A stretch of DNA of 64,000 nucleotides from the NCBI GenBank assembly GCA_011033025.1, contig WFMF01000098.1, positions 186,001-250,000 of the forward strand, read 5' to 3'. Shown here piece by piece: positions 46,317 through 56,475 of this stretch. Position 1 is the stretch's first letter. The number at the start of each line of letters is the position of its first letter. Made by a program: the position numbers and the translations under genes. The stretch comes from Beroe forskalii. Its lineage: Eukaryota; Ctenophora; Nuda; Beroida; Beroidae. The notes below the pieces were generated by a model. The model was not told the origin of the DNA and made no database searches. It worked only from the letters and a program-made list of their open reading frames with translations.

Positions 46317-46783
46317 GGAGGAGGTTCCAATGTCCACACTGTAACAAATGCTATGCGTCCTACGACTGCTTGTCGAGGCACAAGCGCATCCACACGGGGG
46401 CTAACAAGAAAACGTGTCCCACGTGTTTCCGACTCTTCTTCAGAGCGGACCACTTCAAGACACACACCTCCAACTGCAACAAGAAGCAGATGGTCAGCCC
46501 CCCGGCCGGGCCGGACAAGGGCAAAGACGCACCTGGTGAGGGCGCCCCTATGGAGAGTCTGGTGGGGGTAATGAACGGCACCACACGCCCAACCACCGGA
46601 GAGAACCCGGGGGGCGACCCCATGATCGACATCCAGTACTACCATTCCCAGTACCTGTGGGCCAGCCAGCTCGTCAGCAGAGTGGGGTCAAATGCGCTCA
46701 GTTCCGCGCAGTTGCCCAAGCCCATGGAACTACCACGCATCAGCAGCGTGACGGGTAGCTTGTCTGACGGTAGACAGTTTTAA
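46317..46783 (+). CDS. Terminal exon of a C2H2 zinc-finger protein
   Basis: An acceptor (CACGTTTCAG) is followed by an open segment to a TAA at 46783. It starts with two zinc fingers: CPHCNKCYASYDCLSRHKRIH (C-x2-C-x12-H-x3-H) and CPTCFRLFFRADHFKTH, joined by the linker TGANKKT. In the second finger the last ligand is Cys (HTSNC), a known C2HC variant. The remaining 100 residues are Pro/Gly/Ser-rich with a short conserved-looking block (MIDIQYYHSQYLWASQLVS). Codon use is GC-rich against an AT-rich setting, unlike the surrounding elements. Upstream exons must lie beyond the LINE or outside the window. The protein is probably a nuclear DNA-binding factor; no orthologue can be named. Confidence 0.8.
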
Positions 46784-48049
46784 GTAATGTGAAAGATCTA
46801 CCGCCATTTGTTTGCCTGTCACTCTTGAGGCATCTCTTAAATATACATTGTTAACAGAAATACGATGCATATTGTATTGATTAAGCGGCATGCCAGGTAA
46901 CACTGAATTGTGCGCTTTTGGAAGACATTATAATATACTGTTCGAATATTGTGCGTTTTTATGTACGGCTCAGTCCTTTACTTGCGTTGTGATGTATTTC
47001 AGGCGTTGAAAATATTAATCCGAGTTTCATAAAATATGGCGACCTTCGACATGAATCTCCATGAATGAAAGAAAATTTGAAATACAGCATGAAGAAGTAA
47101 TACTGAAATAATATTCTGCGAAGGAAAGAAAATATTCACTGTTATACATTTCACAACTCAAATTAAGGACCGAGCCCCATTATTGTTTATCAATATATAG
47201 TATATACATTGTACCTATACATTGAACATTTTCGAAAGAGAAGAAAAATCTGTTTGTACCTCAGTTGGCGCAGTTGCACTGTACACCGTTATTGATGATA
47301 TAAATATTAATATTATATAACATATTCTTTCATTGTTTTCATAAAATTAATAACACTATTCTTTGTTGAAATATATCTCAAATATAAATCATATATTATG
47401 TTAATGGTTGCTCGAAGCTTCGATTTGGATGGTTGTCAGGAAACGAGTACTTGATTTAAGTTCTATACGCCTTACGAGACCAATTTATGTGGGGCACTAA
47501 CTCAGGAGATCGAAATTTTGGGGGTTCGAAAATATGTTTTTTTCAATATTGCCCATGCTGACGTGATACGTTAACATGATAATGACGTCGTATTGAAATT
47601 TTATGGGATGCCAAATGAATTATTATTATTATTAAATCAAGATAACACATAACATAAATCACATGTTATCAACCTCTTAATGTAGGCATAACATACTATT
47701 TAAAAGTAATCTATTGTCTGTGAACACAAATTAAATCATTGTCTTACTACATTGCGTCATGGTCTAACTGGGGCCACCACTATACCAAAATTTTATCAAT
47801 TATAATAAACAGCTTGTCATACAAAAATATAAAATAACAAAAAATGAATTTGAATGGGCGGCATACCAATATGAGGAAAACATAAAACTAACAGATCCTA
47901 AAAGCCCCAGTCAGTTATTTTGCAGGATGCAGTTGTTATAGGAGGTGCCCAACTCCTGCCGCACAAAACATACAATAAATAACAATAAATAACATAATAT
48001 GAGACCATTTGGGTGGATTAGAAGATCCAGTCTTTCTTTTGGAAATCGT
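46784..48049. other. 3' untranslated and intergenic sequence
   Basis: AT-rich without open frames. No canonical AATAAA lies close behind the stop; the nearest clear one is near 47802, so the polyadenylation site is uncertain. Confidence 0.4.
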
Positions 48050-48205
48050 TGAAAAACACTCTTCCAAAAACAGCATTCAAAATAAGCAGTCTTTAAAAAC
48101 TTTTAAAACAGTCTTTCATAAACAGCCTTTTGAAAATTCTTTCAAAACAGTCTTTAACAGTCTCTTTGAGTCTTTGGAACAGTCTTTGAATAATCCATAT
48201 TTACC
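48050..48205. repeat. AACAGTCTTT-type low-complexity repeat
   Basis: Units of AAACAGTCTTT and GAGTCTTTGGAACAGTCTTT repeat irregularly just beyond the end of the LINE remnant. Confidence 0.7.
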
Positions 48206-48211
48206 AGTGTA

Positions 48212-49422
48212 TCATGTACTCACTAAATGATTCTGAATTGTTGGTAATTTTTCCTGCTCAGTGATGATATTTCGAATTCTGTTTTGGCATTGAGACTTGT
48301 TAGTACATGGTGCTAGAATTTTCATTAGGTACACTGATTTATCTTCTACTGCAGACAGAAGATTTTCTTGAGTTTCCTTCAGTTTGCTACATTGAAATAA
48401 TTGATGATCAGCTGAGTCTAAAAGATAACCACAGAATAAGCATTTCCCATTACCTTTTAATGCATTTTTCCTTCCATTGCCAAATATGAGTGAGTTACCA
48501 TGGATATAGTCAAGCATGAAACTGTCCTCCTTTTTTGTGGTACAATAGTTGAATATGCTGTTTTCCTGTGATAGCAGTATTTTATTGTCAACTATGTGGT
48601 CAATTACAGAAACAGTATTGATATTATTGCTTGACTCATTGTCCATAGCACAAGTCCTTCTTACTCTTTGTAACCATATGTCTTGCTGATATCTAGCCAT
48701 TATTGATGAGTCATATTGTAGCATATTTCTATCAGTGATTTCACAGAGGTCTACATTGTGGATGCGCCTATATTGCTTACTTTCATCCCTCCATAATATG
48801 AATCTCTTTAGTGAAGTAAGCTGTAAATGAAACTCTTTGCCTAGCGATCCTTCAATTTGTAACAATGTTGCAGAGAGGTTATCTTCATTAGTGAAGGCTT
48901 TGCAAAGAAACTTGGTTGTTATAACCTCAGTTTGAACTTGGAGTGGTGGTAGGTGAAGAGCAATCTCAGTGAGTGCCCTGTGAGGGTTCAATGTAGCTCC
49001 GGTCACTTTCATCACAATTTGGTTCCAGAATGATGTAAATCCTCCAATTTGCCCATGAATCCAAATGGGGGAAGCATAGAGCATCTTTGTGAGCACAATG
49101 GTCTTCAGTAATGTGATGAGGCTATGTACATTCAATCCATGATTTCTATTAGTGGATTTAGTGAGGAGCCCCCATTTTTGCCTGCACTCCTTCAGCTTCT
49201 TTTCTGCATGAGCATGAAAATCGAGGTTCTTGTCAATGTACAATCCCAAAACTTTGGTACTGTTGACATATCTTATGGCTTGCTTGTTAATTACCAATTG
49301 TGCAGGGATTTGTGTATCTGATCTATTACCAGTGGTTAGTATGATCGCCTCCGTTTTGTTATCATCACAGTTTATGACCAGTCTATTGAGCATGCACCAT
49401 TTTGTCAGCTCATTACAGAGGT
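48212..49422 (-). pseudogene. LINE A: C-terminal part of a reverse transcriptase
   Basis: A 393-codon frame, extended upstream to the junction at 49422 (..LCNELTKWC). It has the post-catalytic RT blocks: WCMLNRLVINCDDNKTEAI (KTE motif), STKVLGLYIDKNLDFHAHAE and IVLTKMLYASPIWIHGQ. A C-terminal CLFCGYLLDSADHQLFQC gives a C-x2-C-x8-H-x4-C motif. It continues the fragment at 50565-50700 once the inserted LINE B is removed. The frame itself is intact for nearly 1.2 kb. The clade is uncertain, with no RNase H seen. Confidence 0.8.
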
Positions 49423-50564
49423 ACGTACGTTTTGGTACGTTTTGGTGAGTTTGACTGGGCGTGCTCAGGACATCTGCGTCGTGCGCGTCTCCTTCCAGCT
49501 CAGCAATGAGTTGTTGTTCACAGCTGTGTACCCCGGAACAGGAGGTGTATCCGGGAACTGCTCAAGGAACATGCCCAAACCGATCTTGAAGCTTTCAAGA
49601 AGATTCAGTTGGGAGACATCAGGTGGCAAGATATTCCAAAGCTGAGCTGCTCTTACACCAAACGAACTGTCGTAGTCACTACGCACAGATAGCTGGGCTT
49701 TGGTGTTAATCTGTGGGATGAGTGCCTTGATCCCAAGCCGAGGATGGTGCTTAAACTGCATCTCGACATCATTTGGAGCATGGTTGTGGATTATCTTCCA
49801 AACTTGTATGATGCAGTATCTTTCCTCCGGCGTTGAAGTGACATAAGTTTCAGCTTCTTGAGGCGGTCCCAGTAACTCAAATCTTTGAGTCCAGTTACCT
49901 TTCGGACAAAGCAGCGTTGGACGTTCTCTAATTTCTGGATGTCAGCTATCTTGGAAGGGTTCCAAACAGGGCAGCAGTATTCAAGCCTGGAGCGGACCAT
50001 TGACTTGTAGAGAGTGAGCATGACGAGGGGAGATCGGTCACAGAAAGCTAAGAACCCAAGAGGACATTTTCCTAGCTCCTTGAACAGTTTGTTCAATATG
50101 GGGCGACCATGATCTATCGCTTGAGACGAGGACCCCCAAATCTTTAGCAGTGTCTGTAACTTCAATAACATGTCCTTTGGGAGTTTTGTACTCTACATTC
50201 TCCGGATAGAGAGGTAGTTGCCGTAGAAGGTAGGAACTGTTAAGAGGATAGCTCAGCAGTTGAAATTTGTCTTCATGGAGCTCCATGTTATTCATGGTTG
50301 ACCATTGTATTACCCTACACAGGTCTTCCTGTATTCTTGCCGTACATTCTAAACCAAGCACCCTTGATATCAACTTGGTGTCGTCTGCAAAGCATAGCCC
50401 CTTGCAGTTTTTGAGTGTTGGAAGAAGGTCATTTATGTATAGAAGGAACAGTATGGGTCCTAGTACTGTACCTTGTGGGACTCCACTTACCACAGGTTGG
50501 GCTGATGACAAAAACCCTTCCACCTGGACAGTTTGGGTTCGGTTTGTGAGGAACTCTTGAATCC
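49423..50564 (-). mobile_element. LINE B: 5'-truncated CR1/Jockey-type copy inserted in LINE A
   Basis: The 1142-bp insert is flanked by AGGT (49419-49422 and 50565-50568). Taking it out with one AGGT restores LINE A in frame as HRLMQDL-CNELTKWC. The 5' end is cut inside the RT domain, as is usual for incomplete reverse transcription. The 3' end carries a short direct repeat (ACCAAAACGT twice on the minus strand), like the microsatellite tails of CR1-type elements. Confidence 0.88.
49465..50564 (-). pseudogene. LINE B reverse transcriptase fragment
   Basis: The segment starts in the RT at WIQEFLTNRTQTVQVEG and continues with SGVPQGTVLGPILFLLYIND (motif B) and CFADDTKLIS (motif C, both Asp present). 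It then has TAKDLGVLVSSDRSWSPHI, a frameshift near 50040 into LYKSMVRSRLEYCCPVW, another near 49790, and the tail MQFKHHPRLGIKALIP...RAAQLWNILPPDVSQL. Motif spellings fit the CR1/Jockey group. At least two indels make it non-functional even apart from the 5' truncation. Confidence 0.85.
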
Positions 50565-50705
50565 AGGTCCTGCATAAGCCTGTGGCACTCTTGCATACTG
50601 TTGTGAGCAATAAGGAGAGTCCCATCGTCAGCAAACTTGAAACAGGTGAGCCACTTTTTCACATCCTCAGGTAATTTTTTCCTAAAATCCCCAAATCTCT
50701 TTCCT
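50565..50705 (-). pseudogene. LINE A: reverse transcriptase catalytic fragment
   Basis: The minus strand reads GDFRKKLPEDVKKWLTCFKF, then ADDGTLLIAHNSMQECHRLM: the FADD catalytic motif followed by the helix before the KTE block. It belongs to the frame at 48212-49422. A stop lies just upstream of GDFRKK, and sequence beyond about 50705 shows no further RT motif, so LINE A is itself truncated or decayed at its 5' side. Confidence 0.75.
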
Positions 50706-51356
50706 CATAAATTATAGTTCTCGTAAGGGATGTAACACCTTGTAGTGAAGAAGTGTTAAATGCCACGTTCTTAATCAATGACCACTTAGACCTACTAACT
50801 TACCACAAACCTGTTTAATGAATGTAGGGGAAAGCATGTATGCCCAGTGTCAAAAAATTACCTTACTTTAGTGAAGGAATTTAGAAATTAAAAAGGGATG
50901 GTTTTTTGAATGATTACGCTATATTTAATTGTAACTTATAAAACTACTGTGAACTTGATTATGGGAAGGGGTAAGAAGTGACGAAAAATTGATTATGCAA
51001 CATGTGAACGATCCCTTATTATTCAAGACAAGAATTTTTAATTCTGAAATGAATGAAATTGATTTCAAGTTCGTTGATTGCTTTCAGTGCAATGAAGCCC
51101 TCTGACTCTAGTGGTATCCCATCCATTTTTACTTGCAAGGCTCCGAACAGGTTCGCGACGGTTTTAAAAACCCGAGGCAGGTTCAGTTTAAATCTATGTT
51201 TAGAGGGACAGGTCAAAGACAAGATTTGACGGGATACCGCTATCGTCAGGAGATCGAGCAACCATACTCTCAGTAATCAGTAATCAGTATTATACAATAC
51301 GGTTGCAACATGTTTAGCTTTTTGTTTTTGTTCTATCGTTATATCTTATAATATAA
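50706..51356. other. No recognisable gene
   Basis: AT-rich non-coding sequence. An 80-codon minus frame (51261-51019) has no supporting feature. Confidence 0.4.
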
Positions 51357-52965
51357 CTAGCAGGCCCGTTGGGCCTGCTAGAATGATATATAAATGGATA
51401 TATAGCTCACTCGGCGGCGCTTCGCGCCACCTCGTTCGCAAATTTTGAAAAAAGTACGGATTCAACCATAGGTAGCAATCCAATTATTAACTTAAACGAA
51501 ATATTAAATTTTATGAAGGAGCAGAGTGAAAAGTAGTTCGGTTAATCTCAGTTGTGCTAAACCATGTGAGTTTTGTTCCGTTTTGATTGCAAGATGATTT
51601 CAATTCTGACAACTGATTTTCATACTGACATTTTGCTTTATTCACATTGATTTTGGCCAGGAACTGTCTCCGTAATCTGATACACCCATATTCGACCCGA
51701 TTAAATTGTACACTTTTGTAAACCTTAAATTGCTCTTAATAGCGGTCTATTTCTAAACTACAATTACCACTGTTATCACGGGCTCAGCATTAAATATCAA
51801 CCAACCTCTGCCACAGGTTTATGAAAACCATCTATCTGCATTATCCTCCGTTATTCAAGTTATGTCCTTTCTCCATCTTGAGATCTTAAATTTGAAGTAA
51901 GGAAGCGTCAAAATTTTTCAAAAACTACAGCACAGCATTTAACAGTAGTAGCGTATCAGAAAGCACTCGCATAGAACTGATCATAATCTGCACGTGCAAA
52001 AATTGGTTTCCATAGCAACGGCACCTCTTTTCTCCCGTTTGCATTCGTTTCTCTTGATATTTTCTTGGCAAGCTCAAATTTAAACTGTGCGCCCGCACAA
52101 ACAGACAAAATTCACGTGCCATCTCCAAATTATATATAAGATTTGGAGATGGCACGTGAATTATGTCTGTCTGTGCGGGCGCACAGTTTGAATTTGAGCT
52201 TGCCAAGAAAATATCAACTTATCAAGAGAAACGAAAGGGGAAAATGTGCTTATTGGTGCCGTTGTCATGGTCACTGGAAACTGCACGTGCATGTTGTGAT
52301 CGGTTGTATGCGAGTGCTTTCTGATACGTTGCTAACTGCTGCGTCGTGGTTTTTGTTAATTTTACGTTTTCTACATTTAAGATTGAGATCTAAAGATGGT
52401 GAATGGGTATGGCTGGCATCGGGGAGGCTATAGGCGATAGAATTCCCTTTATGAATCAGTGGCAATGGTCGGTCAATTTATTAAATCGATGATTAAAATG
52501 GTTTCAACTAAATTATGTTAATCGAGCAATTATTGAAGGAAATTTAAGATTAACCAAGGCAAAATCAAATTGATCAAATTGGGCATGTCATATGTTATTG
52601 CGAATTTGGGAATCTTGGCGTAAATCAATGCGCAATGCAACGTTCAGTATGCATTTACGGTTCTCAGATTGCAGTTAAACTAACTTCGTCGTACAATTGC
52701 AATTAGACAAAACTGGCCTTCATATATGGGACAGCATTACTGAAAGTGACAAACGGATTATTGTAAATTTTGCTCCTTCATAAACTTTTTCATATTTCAA
52801 AATTTGCAGCTGGCGTAAATGTATTATTTGTTTTCATTGTTCAATGCGGTAAGAATAGAAAAATTGTCTTGATAACTTGAATTGCAATTTTGGAATTCTG
52901 CGAGGGAGGCAGGGCGTAGCCCCGCCGAGTGAGCTACGTTTTAGCAGGCCCAACGGGCCTGCTAG
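51357..52965. mobile_element. 1.6 kb palindromic element with CTAG plus hairpin at both ends
   Basis: The left end is CTAG-CAGGCCC-GTT-GGGCCTG, the right end the complement (CAGGCCC-AAC-GGGCCTG-CTAG). An A precedes the left CTAG and a T follows the right one. Inside both ends lies AGCTCACTCGGC or its complement, with the CCGAG/CGAGG hairpin motif. The two arms are diverged inverted copies of one sequence of about 770 bases that meet at about 52133 (GCACGTGCCATCTCC against GGAGATGGCACGTG). The match is strong near the centre (51930-52340) and weaker outwards. A possible AATATA duplication is low in complexity. Helitron-like 3' ends in inverted orientation are one reading, an ordinary foldback transposon the other. 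Confidence 0.75.
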
Positions 52966-52989
52966 TAATATATCTTACTTATAATTTCG

Positions 52990-53240
52990 CAGATTCTGTT
53001 TTTTTTACGTCACGCCCCATGGCAACGCGCGCGCAATGGGGTAAATTGCACGTGCAGATTAATTGCGCGCGCGTTCATTTCTGTTCAATGCTGTTTTGAT
53101 TTCGAAGCTTCATAACTTTTGATGTGGTCGGAATTTTTTGATGCGGTAAAAAGTATTTAGTTGATTTGAAATTTGCGAACGAGGTGCTGCGTAGCAGCGC
53201 CGAGTGAGCTGTGTATTTGCAGGCCCAACGGGCCTGCTAG
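52990..53240 (+). mobile_element. Short copy of the 51.4 kb family arm
   Basis: Contains TTGCACGTGCAGATTAATTG and ends in AACGAGGTGCTGCGTAGCAG, CGCCGAGTGAGCTG and CAGGCCCAACGGGCCTGCTAG, followed by T. It therefore carries the same terminal module as the palindrome before it. A hairpin AACGCGCGCGCAA/TTGCGCGCGCGTT brackets the GCACGTGC word. It is one arm only. Confidence 0.7.
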
Positions 53241-53681
53241 TAAGCTTATAATTTAGAGTACCTAACTATGCACTTTTGTAGAACAGTGCACTTATTTCAT
53301 TATCAAACTGATCTACTGTTAACAATTTGATTGACTTAGCTAGGCTCAATCTTGAAGCTATCAAAACCGTCTTTTGATCGACCAATTGAGCTTGAATTTA
53401 AAAATTATTTCTTGCAATTTTTCGAAATTGAATCGTATGAGCTACGGGCCTGCTACGGGCCTGCTAGTAAGCTTATAATTTAGAGTACCTAACTATGCAC
53501 TTTTGTAGAACAGTGCACTTATTTCATTATCAAACTGATCTACTGTTAACAATTTGATTGACTTAGCTAGGCTCAATCTTGAAGCTATCAAAACCGTCTT
53601 TTGATCGACCAATTGAGCTTGAATTTAAAAATTATTTCTTGCAATTTTTCGAAATTGAATCGTATGAGCTACGAGATTGGG
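53241..53681. repeat. Tandem duplication with a 227-bp period
   Basis: TAAGCTTATAATTTAGAGTA starts at 53241 and again at 53468. By eye the following 205-215 bases are identical, up to GAATCGTATGAGCTACG. The unit boundary carries GGGCCTGCTACGGGCCTGCTAG, pieces of the neighbouring element's terminal hairpin. Identity this high means a recent duplication or an assembly artefact. Confidence 0.85.
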
Positions 53682-54467
53682 TTTTATTTCAATCATACTT
53701 ATATCTGTCTGAACTTATTCTTAGTTCAAGGAATAGTTGTACTCCCGCCCTGGCAAGGGCGGTGCACCCCTTGCTAAAACTTGTCTACAGCAAACCCATG
53801 TAACGAGTAAAAACTATGAAATTTCAACTGGTCTTTATGAAATCATATTGGGAAACTTTGTTTTTGAATCTTGATACTTGAAAATGTGGTGCCAAAGAAT
53901 TTTGAGTTGATGCTAAAAGGATTTCACCTGTTGAATCTAATAAGTCTCGCTTATCAAATTTTATTTAATTTCTGATAACAAGGCCTTGTGAACTTGTTAC
54001 TAGTAATATAAGGGGATCTCCTATTGTAACACCTTTGAGGTTTTGCAACTGATGTTTTATCATATAGATGATATAGTATAATGGTATTATACATTTATTT
54101 GAGTTTAACTAAATTTTTCCGTGGAATGACTGATGGCTCAGGACGCCACGGTTGTTACGATGTCTGTCTTTGTGAAAGACACGAGGGTTAATTGCCAGCT
54201 GAATGATCTTTGTTGCGGTTTAAAACATCAAATTTCAAACAATATATTGTACCACCACCATTGTACCATATAGTGTTACAAATAATATATAGAAGTAATA
54301 CTTTTTGAAAGCTCGATTTAATAATAACGTTAAATTACTAGTTAATTGAGATTATGTACTTAATCTAAATGATCATGAATGATTCAAATATGTTTACTAT
54401 ATATATATTATTATCATTTATCAGTGATTCAGATTAATGAACGCCCTTGTGTATAATGACTGTATAT
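53682..54467. other. No recognisable gene
   Basis: AT-rich non-coding sequence. A small GC hairpin CCGCCCT-GGCA-AGGGCGG lies at about 53745-53762. Confidence 0.4.
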
Positions 54468-54650
54468 ATACATATACCCGCAGCCTCTAGGGCTGAATTT
54501 CATATCGCACGCGCATGCGCGTGCGATATGAAAATATATCCCTCGAGGGCGCTAGCCCGAGTGGGATATATATCGTATAGCACGCAGGGCTCGAAGAGCC
54601 CGAGTGCTATACGAAATTCAGCCCATGAGGCGAGGAGTATATGGTATATA
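54468..54650. repeat. Multi-hairpin (cloverleaf-like) element 2
   Basis: An outer stem GGGCTGAATTT (54490) / AAATTCAGCCC (54614), extended by CCTCTA/ATGAGG-type pairing outwards, encloses three hairpins. These are a perfect 36-base palindrome at 54498-54533 (TTTCATATCGCACGCGCA and its complement), ATATATCCC/GGGATATAT with loop TCGAGGGCGCTAGCCCGAGT, and TCGTATAGCAC/GTGCTATACGA with an inner GGGCTC-GAA-GAGCCC. It has the same plan as the element at 33489-33672, with unrelated stems. Confidence 0.85.
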
Positions 54651-54875
54651 TCCACTCGCGTGAGCTTTTTGGGAGAATGGCATATCTAAGATGAAAAAAG
54701 TCGAATGTTCAAGTAAATCCTCGAAGATTTGAACACACAGGAAGGTTTTGCAACAATAATATTGAGTTTTTTCTCTAATTAACAAAAATTTAATTTTTCA
54801 CCAATGCAATACAAACACGATTAAGCACCGTTAGTATTTGATCGAAGGGGTTGGCAAAGCTTATGTAGAAGTTAT

Positions 54876-54905
54876 GAGCCCGAGGGCCCGAAGGGCCCGA
54901 GGGCG
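54876..54905. repeat. Short GGGCCCGA palindromic cluster
   Basis: GAGCCCGAGGGCCCGAAGGG followed by CCCGAGGGCG reads GCCCGAGGGC-CCGAAG-GGCCCGAGGGC. It is like the loop region of the multi-hairpin elements but without long stems. Confidence 0.6.
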
Positions 54906-56364
54906 AAAATTTTAAAGGCGAATCGAATCAAAGCATGAATTAATCTCAAAGGTCTTGCAATCGAAGGATTATTGGCTAAAATGTGGTGAGATGTTGCAAA
55001 TGAAACTTAAAACACTAGCAATCTTGGATAAGCAAACAATAATTGGAAAAACAAACGAAGGAGAAAACGAATTAATTTGGTAGCATGTCACTTTGTGAAA
55101 CGCATCAGTTGACATTTACAACTATAGTCTTATAGTAAACAGAACTTGAAAAGAGATACAAAACGATGAAAGGAAATGGGTTAAAATGAGCGTATTTACA
55201 TTTGGTGAAACTCTGCAGCACTGTTATAATAGACAAATGAGAATGACGTAATTACCATGGTTGAATATGGTAAGTCAATAGAATAAAGTGTCCCTCAAAA
55301 TTTTTCTCACGGGAAGTTGCACAATGTATCAGAGTCTCGCGGTGATTAGGCGGCATTTATTTTACATCGTATCCGCTGTGTGTGAGAAAAGTAATGCACC
55401 ATTGTTACTAATGATAATGACGTATTGCTCACTCACCTCTTGCTATTTCCGAAGAATGTGTAACCATGACAACATGGCAATGCAATTAATGATCAACACA
55501 AATGCAAATTCCTAACTTTATTTCATGATATTGTGTTTCATTCTCTCGTTTTTGATTTTGTATCTTTTTACTTCTCTTTCTTGGAATGATTGCTTTTACA
55601 GAATTTTACAGAATTGCTGCTATCACTGCTATCATTGCTATCACTGCTATCACTGCAGTTCACTGTTTTCTCTGCTATTTGACTCGACTTTTGTCTACTG
55701 TTGGCCACATATTTTGCTGAATATTTATTAATTCTATTTCGAAGTTGAACTACTTCTCATAATTTCATGATTCAGTAAGCTGCTGAACAATGATAAATGT
55801 CAATTTCAGTGTTTTGACTCTTAACTTTCCATCGCCTCTATGTTTTTTGTCGATAATCAACTCCACAAAAATCCTTCTATTTGCCAGTTTTTTGCCTCAT
55901 GATCGATATTTTGCTGCTAAAATTGTTGTTGTGGACACTTTCAATGATCTCAGCCAGTTTAGCACCAAAAAATATTTTCTTCCAAGAGGCGGGCTATATT
56001 GCAACCGACGCAGAACTGCTCTCGCGGGCCGGGCTATATCCGCTGGGTATATCAAATTTAGCGTGCAAATATTTTACCGGGCCGCGCGCGCCCGCTACCT
56101 AAAATGTCTTCAAAAAGCGCACGCGAGTGGATATAAGTATATATCATACTCAGTAGCTGCGCTATCATTGCTTTAATTTGGGGGAAAACGGCGATATAGA
56201 TTGAAAAAAAGACATTTTGATGTTGTTTTTATTTGTAATTTTGTCAATTTCTATGTATTTCAAAAGGATTATTAATGAAGGTTGATTGATCTCACTATAT
56301 AATAAGGACAAGTTGAATACTGAATAGTCTAAGGAATAGTTTAGAAGGCGGTTTCTCGTCAAAG
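54906..56364. other. No recognisable gene
   Basis: AT-rich sequence. TATCACTGCTATCATTGC-type units form a small tandem at 55617-55657. Around 55985-56140 is a GC-rich patch (GGGCCGGGCTATATCC, GGGCCGCGCGCGCCCG). Its end, read in reverse (ATATCCACTCGCGTGCGCTT), matches ATATCCACTCGCGTGAGCTT at 54648, so it is probably an inverted relative of multi-hairpin element 2. The 128-codon frame 55790-56176 is taken as chance. Confidence 0.4.
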
Positions 56365-56475
56365 TGGTGACCGTATACCGCAACTTACACGGTCGAGGAT
56401 AAGCCGTTGGATAAGCCGTTGTAAGTTGGATAATAGACGAGGCGTGCCAAGTCTATTATCGAAGGTATACTGTCA
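56365..56475. repeat. Multi-hairpin element 3 (two hairpins in an outer stem)
   Basis: The outer stem GTATACC / GGTATAC (56373 and 56464) encloses two hairpins. The first is CAACTTACACGG paired, with one bulge, to CCGTTGTAAGTTG. The second is GATAATAGAC-GAGGCGTGCCAA-GTCTATTATC, a perfect 10-bp stem. The second loop begins GAGGCG like those of element 1. ACCGCAACTTACA recurs at 56670. Confidence 0.75.

Noticed and set aside
51340-52977. TATATCTTA on both sides of the 51.4 kb palindrome as a 9-bp target duplication
   Set aside because: The copies stand 8 and 3 bases away from the element ends and the flank is low-complexity AT sequence.
55790-56176. 128-codon plus open frame
   Set aside because: It crosses a GC-rich patch related to a hairpin element; no domain, and composition changes abruptly within it.
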